64,000 nt of DNA from an uncultured Christensenella sp. (lineage in GTDB: Bacteria; Bacillota; Clostridia; Christensenellales; Borkfalkiaceae): positions 1 to 64,000 of the forward strand of contig CAJTNY010000001.1 of assembly GCA_910577875.1 (NCBI GenBank), in the 5' to 3' direction. The notes under the pieces were generated by a model. The model was not told the DNA's origin. It saw nothing but the letters and a program-made list of their open reading frames with translations, and did not search any database. Within the stretch, counting starts at the first letter, position 1, and each line of letters begins with the position of its first letter. The translations under genes were made by a program, and so were the position numbers. Below, in pieces: positions 1 through 7,911 of this stretch.

Positions 1-864
1 ATTTGCGGCAAGTGCGGCAATAAAATGACGGGCATATCGTCCACGAGCAAAAGCAAAAAGATACATCACTACTACAAGTGCGTAGGCGTTACGAAAAGCG
101 TTTGCGACAAGCGGACTATACGCAAGCAGTTTATTGAGGACGAAATTGTTTACGCCATTGTCGGCAACGGCACGGAGCAAAACCCGCACGGCGTTTTGAC
201 GGACGAATTTATAGACACAATCGCCGCCGAAACATATATGCTTATACAAGCGGAGCGCAACGACAGCGAAATAAAACGGCTTGAAAGTTTAGTCGCAGAC
301 AACCAAAAGGCGATTAACAACCTTATGCAAGCCCTTATGCTCGGCAAAATCGCGGACACGATTTTAGCGCAAATCGAAAAGTTAGAGAGCGAAAACAAGG
401 AACTGAACGATACCATAGAGAGCGAAAAGGCGTTGCAAATCAATTACACCTATGCGGACATTCGCAAGTGGTTACAGCATTTCCGCACGTTGGACTATTC
501 CAAGACGAAAAACCGCAAAGACCTAATCGACACGTTTATTTATCGGGTATTGCTTTACGACGATAAAATGAAAGTGATTTTCAACTTAAAAGGCGAACAG
601 CAAAACGAATTGCTTTTGAACTTGATTTTCCCCGATTACCCCGACGGCAACGGCGACACGGGCGAAAACAGTGCAAAAGAAAAAGAAACCGACAATTCGG
701 TTTCTAATTCAGAGGGGTGTGCGTATACCCCCGTAATGGTGGACGAGTCGGGACTTGCACCCGAGTCTTACGGGTTTAGTTTGAGCTTTCTACATATTTA
801 TTCCGCCTTTATCTTATGCAACGTAAGCCGACGAACGGGCTTTCGTTGCAGCATACCGCTTTAA
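1..864 (+). CDS. Large serine recombinase, C-terminal part (5' end outside window)
   Basis: The reading frame is already open at base 1, so the catalytic N-terminus lies outside the window. The first residues form half of a recombinase zinc beta-ribbon (C-G-K-C, then a later Y-K-C and C-D-K), followed by a charged coiled-coil stretch (about residues 75-130 of the visible part) and the motif around KTKNRKDLIDTFIYRVLLYDD, typical of the C-terminal region of large serine integrases of conjugative or phage-like elements. Such enzymes catalyse site-specific integration and excision using an N-terminal serine that is not visible here. The last 45 or so residues, after a D/E-rich linker, look unlike recombinase and read through a tRNA-like antisense stretch (737-764), so the true end of the functional domain may be earlier. 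It probably marks the edge of an integrated element to the left. Confidence 0.85.
   Translation: MCGKCGNKMTGISSTSKSKKIHHYYKCVGVTKSVCDKRTIRKQFIEDEIVYAIVGNGTEQNPHGVLTDEFIDTIAAETYMLIQAERNDSEIKRLESLVADNQKAINNLMQALMLGKIADTILAQIEKLESENKELNDTIESEKALQINYTYADIRKWLQHFRTLDYSKTKNRKDLIDTFIYRVLLYDDKMKVIFNLKGEQQNELLLNLIFPDYPDGNGDTGENSAKEKETDNSVSNSEGCAYTPVMVDESGLAPESYGFSLSFLHIYSAFILCNVSRRTGFRCSIPL
737..764 (-). other. tRNA 3'-end-like sequence (T-arm, acceptor strand and CCA)
   Basis: Read on the minus strand, 764-748 forms a perfect 5-bp stem (TCGGG/CCCGA) closed by the 7-base loop TGCAAGT. It is followed by a 7-base acceptor-like strand, one discriminator base and CCA. No matching 5' half of a tRNA was found within about 100 bases upstream on that strand, and position 55 of the T-loop is G rather than T, so this is not a working tRNA gene. 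It lies within the 3' end of the recombinase frame, where it may be an attachment-site relic. The stem and CCA are directly visible; the att-site role is inference. Confidence 0.4.
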
Positions 865-1124
865 TACACTTTGAACGCGCGCAGTAAAACGCGTTAAAGA
901 GTTTACCGTCTGATTAACGCCGGTAAGCCGTCAACGGTGAACGGCAGACGACGGACAGCGTAAGTTACGCTGCGCAAGCTAAGCTTGCCGCGCGGTTAGC
1001 GGGGAAAGCGATAACTTTGGAATCGTTAGATTCTGCATTTAAATTTAAGTTCCGTTTTTACAAAGCCGAGCCTTTGATATGCTTTTCTCATTCTCCGCCC
1101 GCAATCGAATCTGAAACTCGCCCG
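865..1124. other. Non-coding stretch with small palindromes
   Basis: No plausible gene was found here on either strand. It holds two adjacent short palindromes near 957-971 (AGCGTAAGTTACGCT) and 974-988 (GCAAGCTAAGCTTGC). It may be degraded sequence next to the integrated element. The remainder up to the next promoter contains only the terminator-like hairpin listed separately. Confidence 0.5.
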
Positions 1125-1167
1125 AAAAAGCAGTTTTGAAAAAGTTGCAAGCGACAAACTGCTTTTT
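1125..1167 (+). terminator. Rho-independent terminator-like hairpin
   Basis: Arms 1125-1136 and 1156-1167 are perfect 12-base complements (AAAAAGCAGTTT / AAACTGCTTTTT) with T-rich ends. It probably isolates the recombinase transcript from the following kinase gene. Confidence 0.6.
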
Positions 1168-1221
1168 ATTAATTATACTCCGTTTGCGGTAAAAAAATCA
1201 AGCGTTTAAATTTGTTTTTTA

Positions 1222-1250
1222 TTGACATTTACACGCAAATGCTTTAAAGT
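1222..1250 (+). promoter_or_regulatory. Sigma-A-type promoter giving a nearly leaderless mRNA
   Basis: TTGACA at 1222-1227, a 17-base spacer and TAAAGT at 1245-1250. The ATG of the kinase gene starts at 1261, only 10 bases after the -10 box, so the expected transcript would have a leader of about 3-4 bases and no Shine-Dalgarno site. Confidence 0.7.
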
Positions 1251-1260
1251 TATTTTGTTT

Positions 1261-2172
1261 ATGATTTACACTGTAACGTTTAATCCGTCCTTAGATTATT
1301 ACGTACAAGTTAATAATGTTAAAAGCGGCATGGTAAACCGCGCTTCTTCGGAAAGACTTGCCGTCGGCGGTAAAGGGCTGAACGTGTCGCTCGCATTGAA
1401 AGAACTCGGCGACGAAACACTGGCACTCGGATTTATAGCCGGATTTACGGGTAAAGCGATTAAAGAAAAAGTCGGAGAACTCGGATTGCAACACGACTTT
1501 ATCGAAGTTGCCGGTCAAAGCCGTATAAACGTTAAAATCAAAAGCAACACCGAAACGGACATCAACGGTTCGGGCGCGGAAGTCTGCAACAACGACGTAA
1601 ACAAACTCGTCAGAAAACTTAAAAAACTTTTAAAAGAAGGCGACTGGCTGATAGTCAGCGGCAGCATTCCTTCGGGGCTAAGCGAATTCGTATATGCCGA
1701 CTTATTCAAAAAGCTCAAAAGCATTAAAGGGATAAATTTCGTTGTGGACGCGTGCGGTAAACTTTTGACCGAGACGCTTAAATTCAAGCCTTTTTTAATT
1801 AAACCTAATATTTACGAAATGTGCGAAATTTTTTCGCTCTCCTCTATCCCCGATATAGAAGGTATTTTCGCCTGCGCCAGAAAATTACAGATTTGGGGCG
1901 CGCGCAACGTAATCGTTTCTATGGGAAGTGCAGGCGCGGTTATGGTAACAGAAACCGAACAGTCTATGTACGTTCGCGCCGCGCGCGGTCAGCTCGTAAA
2001 CTCCGTCGGCGCGGGAGATTCGATGATTGCGGGATTTATTCACGAATTCCTCAAATCGAAAAATTATTTTACTGCTTTGAATTTTGCAACCGCCGCAGGA
2101 AGCGCTTGCGCGTTCACTAAAAATCTCGCAACCCGCGAGCAAATCGAATACGTTGAATCGCTAATGCTTTAA
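1261..2172 (+). CDS. fruK: 1-phosphofructokinase family (PfkB) kinase
   Basis: Phosphorylates a sugar phosphate with ATP in the cytoplasm; most likely fructose 1-phosphate to fructose 1,6-bisphosphate. The 303-residue product has the family signature from the start (MIYTVTFNPSLDYYV), the glycine motif GGKGLNVS near residue 37, and the catalytic GAGDSMIAGF near residue 252, where Asp is the base. An upstream TTG at 1222 would add 13 residues but coincides with the -35 box, so ATG 1261 is chosen. No PTS fructose transporter is next to it, so a tagatose-6-phosphate kinase role cannot be excluded. It stands alone, with the following PPTase 45 bases downstream. Confidence 0.85.
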   Translation: MIYTVTFNPSLDYYVQVNNVKSGMVNRASSERLAVGGKGLNVSLALKELGDETLALGFIAGFTGKAIKEKVGELGLQHDFIEVAGQSRINVKIKSNTETDINGSGAEVCNNDVNKLVRKLKKLLKEGDWLIVSGSIPSGLSEFVYADLFKKLKSIKGINFVVDACGKLLTETLKFKPFLIKPNIYEMCEIFSLSSIPDIEGIFACARKLQIWGARNVIVSMGSAGAVMVTETEQSMYVRAARGQLVNSVGAGDSMIAGFIHEFLKSKNYFTALNFATAAGSACAFTKNLATREQIEYVESLML

Positions 2173-2216
2173 AACAAATTCTTAAAATTACCGCGCTGTC
2201 CAGCGTAAAAATTAAA

Positions 2217-2690
2217 ATGCTTGAAATCTATTTTACGGAAAACTCCGACATTTACGGTAAACTTAAAAGTCATTTATCGAGGCTTTTGCCCTCCTCATTT
2301 GAAATTTTGCGGACGGAAAACGGCAAGCCTTATTTAGAGGGCTCACCCCTCTTTTTTTCTATTTCTCACAGCGACGATAAAGCGCTTATAGTTTTTTGCG
2401 ACAAACCCGTCGGTGCGGATTTGGAAGTTATTCAAAAAAGGAAATACTCTTCAATCTTATCGCGTTTTTCCGCGGAAGAAAAAAAAGAAATCTCGGATAC
2501 CGAAGATTTTCTATCGCATTGGACGGTCCGCGAAGCGTATATAAAAATGCTAGGCTCGACGCTTAACTATAACCTTGACAAACTGAGCTATATAAACGGC
2601 GTACTTTACGACGGTAACGATAAAGCCGAATGTGAAATAATAAACGGGGTTAACGACGGGTGTATTTATTGTATTTGCATCGGCAAATAA
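2217..2690 (+). CDS. Sfp-type 4'-phosphopantetheinyl transferase
   Basis: Transfers phosphopantetheine from CoA to acyl or peptidyl carrier proteins. The 157-residue protein shows the three family motifs: FFSISHS, then VGADLEV (metal-binding Asp and Glu), then HWTVREAYIKMLG, where the usual W-x-x-K-E-A-x-x-K has Arg in place of the first Lys. It is shorter than Sfp (about 220 residues), lacking much of the N-terminal half, like many compact clostridial versions. Its carrier protein partner is not in this window. It may be cotranscribed with the kinase upstream. Confidence 0.85.
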   Translation: MLEIYFTENSDIYGKLKSHLSRLLPSSFEILRTENGKPYLEGSPLFFSISHSDDKALIVFCDKPVGADLEVIQKRKYSSILSRFSAEEKKEISDTEDFLSHWTVREAYIKMLGSTLNYNLDKLSYINGVLYDGNDKAECEIINGVNDGCIYCICIGK

Positions 2691-2719
2691 TTGCTATTTG
2701 AAACACGCTTTGTTATAAT
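2691..2719 (+). promoter_or_regulatory. Promoter giving a leaderless mtnN mRNA
   Basis: TTGCTA at 2691-2696, a 17-base spacer, TATAAT at 2714-2719. The ATG of mtnN is 7 bases after the -10 box, where transcription itself should begin. The -35 box directly follows the PPTase stop codon. Confidence 0.75.
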
Positions 2720-2726
2720 TAATAAT

Positions 2727-3383
2727 ATGAAATGTTTTGTTATCGCTATGGATAAAGAAGCCGAACCCGTGTTAAACGCGATGAAAATCGAACGCGATAT
2801 AATTTACAGCGGGAAAAGGCTGGTTACGGGTGAACTTTACGGCGAAAGATACGGCGTAGTCGTCTGCGGAGTCGGAAAAGTCAACGCGGCTTGCGGAACG
2901 CAGATAGCCGTAGACGAATTGGGCGCGGACGTTATAATCAACGCGGGAGTTGCAGGCGGATTGAACGGTTCCGTAAAAATCGGAGAGATTTACGCGGTTT
3001 CCGAAGTTGTGCAATACGATTTCGATTTAACCCAGCTCAACGGCACTAAGGTAGGCACGCTCGACGGCTATAAAGATAATTATCTTCCTCTTGCGGGCGG
3101 AAACTATCCTTTAAAAAAACTTGCGACGGGCGACAGATTCAATGACAGCGAAACCGATTACCGCCTTTTGACAAAAGTCCTTAACGCGGATATACGCGAT
3201 ATGGAAGGCGGAGCAATCGCGCAGGTTTGCATAAATTCGGGGATACCCTGCTATTCGTTTAAAATCATATCGGACATTGCGAAAAACGGAAGCACAACCG
3301 AGCAATATCTTCAAAATCTCTCACTGTGTTTTAAAACTTTTTCGTTCGAACTTAAAAATATTATCGGAGCTGTACGTGGATAA
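2727..3383 (+). CDS. mtnN: 5'-methylthioadenosine/S-adenosylhomocysteine nucleosidase
   Basis: Cleaves S-adenosylhomocysteine and methylthioadenosine to adenine plus the ribosyl sugar. At 218 residues it has the normal length, starting MKCFVIAMDKEAEP, with the purine phosphorylase-fold motif NAGVAGGL near residue 72, and the active-site stretch ADIRDMEGGAIAQV with the M-E pair near residue 163. The start at 2727 is preferred over 2691 (TTG), because 2691-2719 is an excellent promoter and the family starts at this Met. It overlaps luxS by 8 bases, so SAH produced in methylation reactions is passed directly to LuxS (Pfs-LuxS activated methyl cycle). Confidence 0.93.
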   Translation: MKCFVIAMDKEAEPVLNAMKIERDIIYSGKRLVTGELYGERYGVVVCGVGKVNAACGTQIAVDELGADVIINAGVAGGLNGSVKIGEIYAVSEVVQYDFDLTQLNGTKVGTLDGYKDNYLPLAGGNYPLKKLATGDRFNDSETDYRLLTKVLNADIRDMEGGAIAQVCINSGIPCYSFKIISDIAKNGSTTEQYLQNLSLCFKTFSFELKNIIGAVRG

Positions 3384-3804
3384 AATACCTTCGTTTTCAA
3401 AAAATCACGATACATTGAGCGTCGGTCTGCATAAGTGCGGTACCGCTAACGGCGTTACTACCTGGGATTTGCGTTTTAAAAAACCCAATGCGGGCGATTA
3501 CGTTTCACCGAAAGCAGGACACACCATAGAACACATTATCGCAACCGTTTTAAGAAATTCCCGAAATAAAGACAATATTGTATATTTCGGTCCTATGGGT
3601 TGCAGGACGGGTTTTTATCTTCTGACGGTCGGTATGGAATATGCCGAAGTTCTCGACCTTTTAAAACAAAGCTTTGCGCTCGCGCAAACTTTTACCGAAA
3701 TCCCCGGAAACAAACGCGAAGAATGCGGCAATTACCTTGAACACGATTTAAATGCCGCAATCGTGGAATGTAGAAAATATACGGAGATTTTAAATAGCTT
3801 ATGA
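3376..3804 (+). CDS. luxS: S-ribosylhomocysteine lyase (AI-2 synthase)
   Basis: Converts S-ribosylhomocysteine to homocysteine plus the AI-2 precursor DPD. The GTG start at 3376 gives 142 residues; the longer frame to 3277 would run inside mtnN. The zinc motif HTIEH is near residue 53, the catalytic-Cys motif GPMGCRTGFY near residue 80, and the third zinc ligand lies in EECGNYLEHD near residue 121. It overlaps mtnN upstream and overlaps ung downstream by ATGA. All catalytic residues are present, so it should be active. Whether AI-2 acts as a signal here is unknown. Confidence 0.93.
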   Translation: MDKIPSFSKNHDTLSVGLHKCGTANGVTTWDLRFKKPNAGDYVSPKAGHTIEHIIATVLRNSRNKDNIVYFGPMGCRTGFYLLTVGMEYAEVLDLLKQSFALAQTFTEIPGNKREECGNYLEHDLNAAIVECRKYTEILNSL

Positions 3805-4472
3805 AACCATTAGGCGGAGGATGGGACGAACTGCTCGCACATCTATTCGAGGACGAAAAATATAAAAAAATACGTGAGTTTCTCAAATACGAATACTCAA
3901 ATTACGTCGTTTATCCGGATATGTACGATTTGTATAACTGTTTCCGCTATACTCCGCTGGACGGCGTAAAGGCAGTCATACTCGGACAGGACCCCTATCA
4001 CGAACCCAATCAGGCGCACGGTCTTTGTTTTTCCGTTAAAAACGGAATAAAACTTCCGCCGTCGCTCGTGAATATATATAAAGAAATCGAAAATGATTTA
4101 GGCATCAAAGAACCAAATTGCGGCGATTTGAGCAAGTGGGCGAAAGAGGGCGTACTGCTTCTTAACACCACTCTCACCGTTCGCGAACACCTTGCAAACT
4201 CACACTCCAAATGCGGTTGGGCGTGGTTCACCGACAGCGTGATAAAACTTATTTCCGACAATACTCAAAACACGGTTTTTATTCTTTGGGGCGGAAACGC
4301 AAGAAGCAAAACGCCGCTTATCGACAAAACCAAACATTTGATTCTTCAATGCACACACCCCTCTCCCCTGTCCGCGTTTAACGGATTTTTCGGCTGCCGT
4401 CATTTTTCAAAGACGAACGAATATTTAAAGGCGCACAACAAAAAAACCATTGACTGGGATTTGAACAATTAA
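3801..4472 (+). CDS. ung: Uracil-DNA glycosylase, family 1
   Basis: Removes uracil from DNA as the first step of base-excision repair. The 223-residue protein has motif 1 GQDPYHEPNQAHGLCFSV (catalytic Asp, near residue 61) and motif 3 HPSPLSAFNGFFGC (near residue 185), and matches family length. It is translationally coupled to luxS through a 4-base ATGA overlap. Its presence in the operon seems to be positional, not functional. Confidence 0.96.
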   Translation: MKPLGGGWDELLAHLFEDEKYKKIREFLKYEYSNYVVYPDMYDLYNCFRYTPLDGVKAVILGQDPYHEPNQAHGLCFSVKNGIKLPPSLVNIYKEIENDLGIKEPNCGDLSKWAKEGVLLLNTTLTVREHLANSHSKCGWAWFTDSVIKLISDNTQNTVFILWGGNARSKTPLIDKTKHLILQCTHPSPLSAFNGFFGCRHFSKTNEYLKAHNKKTIDWDLNN

Positions 4473-4481
4473 GGAATTTTT

Positions 4482-5696
4482 ATGAAATATATAGTAGTTC
4501 TCGGTGACGGAATGTCCGACTGGAAAATTAAAGACCTCGGAAACAAAACCTGTCTGGAAGCGGCGCGTACTCCCAATCTCGATAAACTGGCGCCGTATGC
4601 GGAAATAGGACTGTGCAAAACGATTCCCGATAAATTAAAACCCGGTTCAGACGTTGCTAATATGTCCGTATTGGGTTTTGACCCGAAAATATTTTATACG
4701 GGACGTTCGCCGCTCGAAGCAGTATCGATGGGTATTCCTCTGTCCTCAACGGACGTTACGCTCCGTTGCAATCTCGTGACGCTCTCGGACGATGAGCCTT
4801 ACGAAAATAAAACTATGCTCGACTACTCAGCAGGCGAAATATCCACCGAAGAAGCTGAGGAACTAATAAAATTTATTGATAAAAATTTAGGGAACGGAAA
4901 ATATAAATTCTACCCCGGTATTTCGTACCGCCACTGTCTTGTAGCCGATAACGGAAAAACGGGGCACAGTCTTACACCGCCCCACGATATTTCCGACAGA
5001 AAAATTACTCAACATCTTCCAAAAGGCGTAAACGGAAATATTTATCTTTCTTTCATGAAAGAAAGTTTTTCGCTTTTAAAAAATCACCCTGTCAATTTAA
5101 AGAGAATAAAAGAAGGCAAAAAACCCGCCAACAGCATTTGGCTTTGGGGCGAAGGAACTAAACCTTCTTTCGACAGCTTTGAAAAACTTCATAATCTGAA
5201 AGGCGGAATTATATCCGCCGTGGACCTTGTAAAGGGTATCGGAATGCTTGCAGAAATGAAAATAATAGAGGTTGACGGAGCTACGGGCAATTACGAAACC
5301 AATTTCTTGGGCAAAGCAAACAAAGCCGTCGACGAACTTTTAAACGGTCTTGACTACGTTTACGTACACATCGAAGCCCCCGATGAATGCGGGCACCACG
5401 GCGATTTTAAAAATAAAATCTATTCGATAGAACAAATTGACGGGGCAGTGATAAAAACCGTAGTTGAAAGATTTAACGAAGCGGGCGAAAGTTTCGCAAT
5501 GCTCGTATGCCCGGACCACCCCACGCCCTGCGCTATAAAGACGCACGTGTCCGAACCCGTACCGTATCTTATTTATTCCAATGCGAAAAGCCTTTCAAAC
5601 GGCGCGAAACGCTATACCGAAACGGAAGCGCAAAACACAAAATTTTTTGTATCCGACGGGTATAAACTAATCGAAAAATTAATCTCCGTCAAATAA
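4482..5696 (+). CDS. apgM: Cofactor-independent phosphoglycerate mutase, archaeal type
   Basis: Interconverts 3- and 2-phosphoglycerate in glycolysis using two metal ions. The 404-residue protein belongs to the alkaline phosphatase superfamily: N-terminal metal site MKYIVVLGDGMSD, then SDVANMSVLGFDP carrying the catalytic Ser, and C-terminal metal ligands in HIEAPDECGHHGD and CPDHPTP. It is the short ApgM type, not the about 510-residue GpmI found in most Firmicutes. Nine bases after ung; the stop codon lies in the first arm of a long hairpin. Some related proteins are named phosphonopyruvate decarboxylase-like, but the motifs fit the mutase. Confidence 0.9.
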   Translation: MKYIVVLGDGMSDWKIKDLGNKTCLEAARTPNLDKLAPYAEIGLCKTIPDKLKPGSDVANMSVLGFDPKIFYTGRSPLEAVSMGIPLSSTDVTLRCNLVTLSDDEPYENKTMLDYSAGEISTEEAEELIKFIDKNLGNGKYKFYPGISYRHCLVADNGKTGHSLTPPHDISDRKITQHLPKGVNGNIYLSFMKESFSLLKNHPVNLKRIKEGKKPANSIWLWGEGTKPSFDSFEKLHNLKGGIISAVDLVKGIGMLAEMKIIEVDGATGNYETNFLGKANKAVDELLNGLDYVYVHIEAPDECGHHGDFKNKIYSIEQIDGAVIKTVVERFNEAGESFAMLVCPDHPTPCAIKTHVSEPVPYLIYSNAKSLSNGAKRYTETEAQNTKFFVSDGYKLIEKLISVK

Positions 5697-5739
5697 ACAG
5701 ACAAGGCTTCGGGTTACCCGAAGCCTTGTCTGTTTATTT
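5691..5739. terminator. Bidirectional terminator between convergent genes
   Basis: Perfect 23-base arms 5691-5713 and 5717-5739 with loop TTA. It contains the stop codons of both apgM (plus) and the coat-like gene (minus), and is A/T-rich at both ends, so it can stop transcription from either side. Confidence 0.9.
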
Positions 5740-6027
5740 TGCTTTTAAACTGTTTTTCTGTTTTTTATAAGTGTCGTTCGCCTCGTCAATCATAGCTTTT
5801 TGAGCGGGCTTGGGCTCGTAATAACCGCGCGATTGCATCTGCGTAAAGAGGCAGTACTGGTCTTCCGCAACCCCTAATAAATTCGTCGAGAAATTTTTTC
5901 TCACCGATTTATTGCTTCCTTCGAAAAGCGCAGTTGTGTAAAGCTCCATAAGCAGCTTTTCAGATTCGAGCATATCCTGCAAAGTGTCTTTTTCGTTTAG
6001 CTGGCAATCCATTTTCGTAAGTTTCAT
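5734..6027 (-). CDS. CotF-like spore coat protein
   Basis: A 97-residue, all-helical protein with the CotF family pattern: LNEKDTLQDMLESEKLL, then ALFEGSNKSVRKNF, then QMQSRGYYEPKPA. Members have a ferritin-like helical fold and sit in the spore coat; the exact role is unknown. It follows a shorter relative by two bases, so the two form an operon. It suggests that the organism belongs to a spore-forming lineage. The family call rests on the pattern of motifs as recognised by eye. Confidence 0.75.
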   Translation of the reverse strand: MKLTKMDCQLNEKDTLQDMLESEKLLMELYTTALFEGSNKSVRKNFSTNLLGVAEDQYCLFTQMQSRGYYEPKPAQKAMIDEANDTYKKQKNSLKAK

Positions 6028-6029
6028 CT

Positions 6030-6218
6030 TTAACCCCCTATTAAGTTCAAAAGAGCATTGTATCTCTGCTCGTGTTCGTCGGCTATTCTCGTCATAACTG
6101 ATGCGAGGTCTACGTCTGTAAGAGTTTTGGAATAAGCGCGCGCCTTTTTGCAGAGCAGTCCTTCGGCGTTAAGCGCGTCGGATATCAGTCCGAGTTCCTT
6201 TGAAGTTATTTCAGTCAT
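6030..6218 (-). CDS. Small helical coat-associated protein, CotF operon partner
   Basis: A 62-residue protein starting MTEITSKELGLISD, with a helix-turn-helix-like pattern of leucines and the closing IADEHEQRYNALLNLIGG that resembles the E-x-x-H helices of ferritin-like coat proteins. The ATG at 6218 is preceded by GGAGG 11 bases upstream; the longer open frame to 6251 lacks such a site. Cotranscribed with the CotF-like gene. In Clostridia, short partners of this kind commonly sit with CotF, which is the basis of the name. Function unknown. Confidence 0.65.
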   Translation of the reverse strand: MTEITSKELGLISDALNAEGLLCKKARAYSKTLTDVDLASVMTRIADEHEQRYNALLNLIGG

Positions 6219-6278
6219 AATAATAATTACCTCCGCAATTTTTATTGACATTGCAATAATATTTTATACTTAGCATAA

Positions 6279-6308
6279 TTGACACGCGCATTTTAAATAT
6301 GATAAAAT
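6279..6308 (+). promoter_or_regulatory. Promoter giving a leaderless mRNA for the dehydrogenase fusion
   Basis: TTGACA at 6279-6284, an 18-base spacer, TAAAAT at 6303-6308. The ATG at 6315 is only 6 bases after the -10 box, at the expected start of transcription. Confidence 0.75.
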
Positions 6309-6314
6309 TATGAT

Positions 6315-7901
6315 ATGCAAATGAAAAATAAAACCGTTGCACTCACCGGTACCACGGGAGCTATGGGCGGAGAAGTGCTTTTAAGCCTTATGCAGTCGCC
6401 CGAAAATTTTAACGTTAATTGTATAATATACGAAGCGGAAAAGAAAATACCGAAGTTCGTCGCAAAAACCTTAAAAAAGTATAAGAAACGCATAACAGTT
6501 TTCAGAGGAGATATAGCAAGATTAGAAGACTGCCAAAAACTTATACAGGGCGTGGATTACGTTATAAACTGTGCGTCCTTGATTCCGCCCAAATCCGACC
6601 ATAATCCGCAAGGCACTCATTTAAGCAACTTTATCGGCACAAAAAATCTTGTCGACGCGATAATTTCGAGCGGAAGAAACGGAGAAATCGGATACGTGCA
6701 CATAGCTACGGTCGCCCTCTACGGCAACCGCTCTTATCCGCACGTTTGGGGGCGCGTGGGCGACCCTATCATTTCCAGCGATTACGACTGTTATTCCGCT
6801 TATAAACTCAAAGCGGAAAGATACGTACTCGACAGCGGAATAAAAAAATTCGTTTCTTTAAGACAAACTGCTGTTTTGCATAAATACATGTTTGCCAATA
6901 ATCTTAAAGACGGACTTATGTTCCATACTTCCTGGAACTGTCCTCTCGAATGGGTTTCCGACGTTGACAGCGGAATACTTTGCAAAAACCTCGTCGAACT
7001 CGATACGAAAGGCGAACTCATAGGTTTCTGGAACAGAGTTTACAATATCGCAGGCGGTAAAGACTGCCGCGTTACGGGTTTCGAAACTATTGACGGCTGT
7101 TTCAGATATCTCGTCGGTACGGGTGCGAAAAAATTCTTCAAGCCCGACTGGAACATTGCCCGCAATTTCCACGGAGTCTGGTATTACGACGGGGACGAGC
7201 TTAATAATTATCTCCATTACCAGAACGAAAGTTTTAAAGGTTTCTGGACAAGAGTGCATAAAAAACACCGCTTATTCAAGCTCGGCAAATATGTACCCTC
7301 GCCTCTGATTTCAAAGCTTGCCATTAAAAGACTTTTTAAAAACACGAACTCGCCCGCTTACTGGCTCAAACACGGAAAAGAGGGGCGTGTTAAAGCATTT
7401 TTCGGCAGCAGGGAAAAGTTCGAGGCTATCGGCTCGGACTGGAATAAGTATAATCTTCTCTGCGAGGGCAATCTTGCCGACGGTTCGAAAATCGATTACG
7501 AAGCTTTGAAAAACATTGAAAACGCCAAACCCTATCTTTTAAACCACGGCTATGACGAGAGCAAGCCTCTCGAAAGCCTTACTTCCGAAGACTTACAGAA
7601 AGCCGCCGAATTCAGAGGCGGAAAATGCCTTACGACAGATTATAAAGCAGGAGAAATTTACAGAAAAATAGACTGGCAGTGTCACGACGGACACGTCTTC
7701 TCCTCCTCTCCCTATACAATTTTAAAAGGCGGTTACTGGTGTCCCGAATGCTGTGAACCCAAGCCATGGCGTTACGGCGCTCTTGCAAAAAATATACCGT
7801 TCTATGCACAGGTATATTTCGACACCCATACCGAGGACGAAGTCGACGACGTTTACCCTCTCTCCGAAGACGAGGACGATTTTATTTTAAATAATAAATA
7901 A
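6315..7901 (+). CDS. NAD(P)-dependent epimerase/dehydrogenase with C-terminal zinc-ribbon domain
   Basis: Residues 1 to about 330 form an extended short-chain dehydrogenase: the Rossmann motif ALTGTTGAMGGEVL near residue 10, N-C-A-S near 93, and the catalytic YSAYK near 160, resembling 3-beta-hydroxysteroid dehydrogenase/epimerase proteins. After a basic linker, residues about 434-480 form a separate zinc-binding module with GGKCL, WQCHDGH and WCPECCE, of the treble-clef type found in phage and nuclease proteins. The tail is acidic. The substrate is unknown. The next gene, an EFR1-type flavodoxin-ferredoxin, starts 10 bases downstream and is probably cotranscribed, suggesting a redox pathway on a lipid or isoprenoid-like substrate (inference). 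The ATG at 6321 could also be the start. Confidence 0.85.
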   Translation: MQMKNKTVALTGTTGAMGGEVLLSLMQSPENFNVNCIIYEAEKKIPKFVAKTLKKYKKRITVFRGDIARLEDCQKLIQGVDYVINCASLIPPKSDHNPQGTHLSNFIGTKNLVDAIISSGRNGEIGYVHIATVALYGNRSYPHVWGRVGDPIISSDYDCYSAYKLKAERYVLDSGIKKFVSLRQTAVLHKYMFANNLKDGLMFHTSWNCPLEWVSDVDSGILCKNLVELDTKGELIGFWNRVYNIAGGKDCRVTGFETIDGCFRYLVGTGAKKFFKPDWNIARNFHGVWYYDGDELNNYLHYQNESFKGFWTRVHKKHRLFKLGKYVPSPLISKLAIKRLFKNTNSPAYWLKHGKEGRVKAFFGSREKFEAIGSDWNKYNLLCEGNLADGSKIDYEALKNIENAKPYLLNHGYDESKPLESLTSEDLQKAAEFRGGKCLTTDYKAGEIYRKIDWQCHDGHVFSSSPYTILKGGYWCPECCEPKPWRYGALAKNIPFYAQVYFDTHTEDEVDDVYPLSEDEDDFILNNK

Positions 7902-7911
7902 TTTAAAGATT

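Noticed and set aside
737..830. Complete tRNA gene on the minus strand
   Set aside because: Only the 3' half is present; no matching acceptor 5' strand, D-arm or anticodon arm was found.
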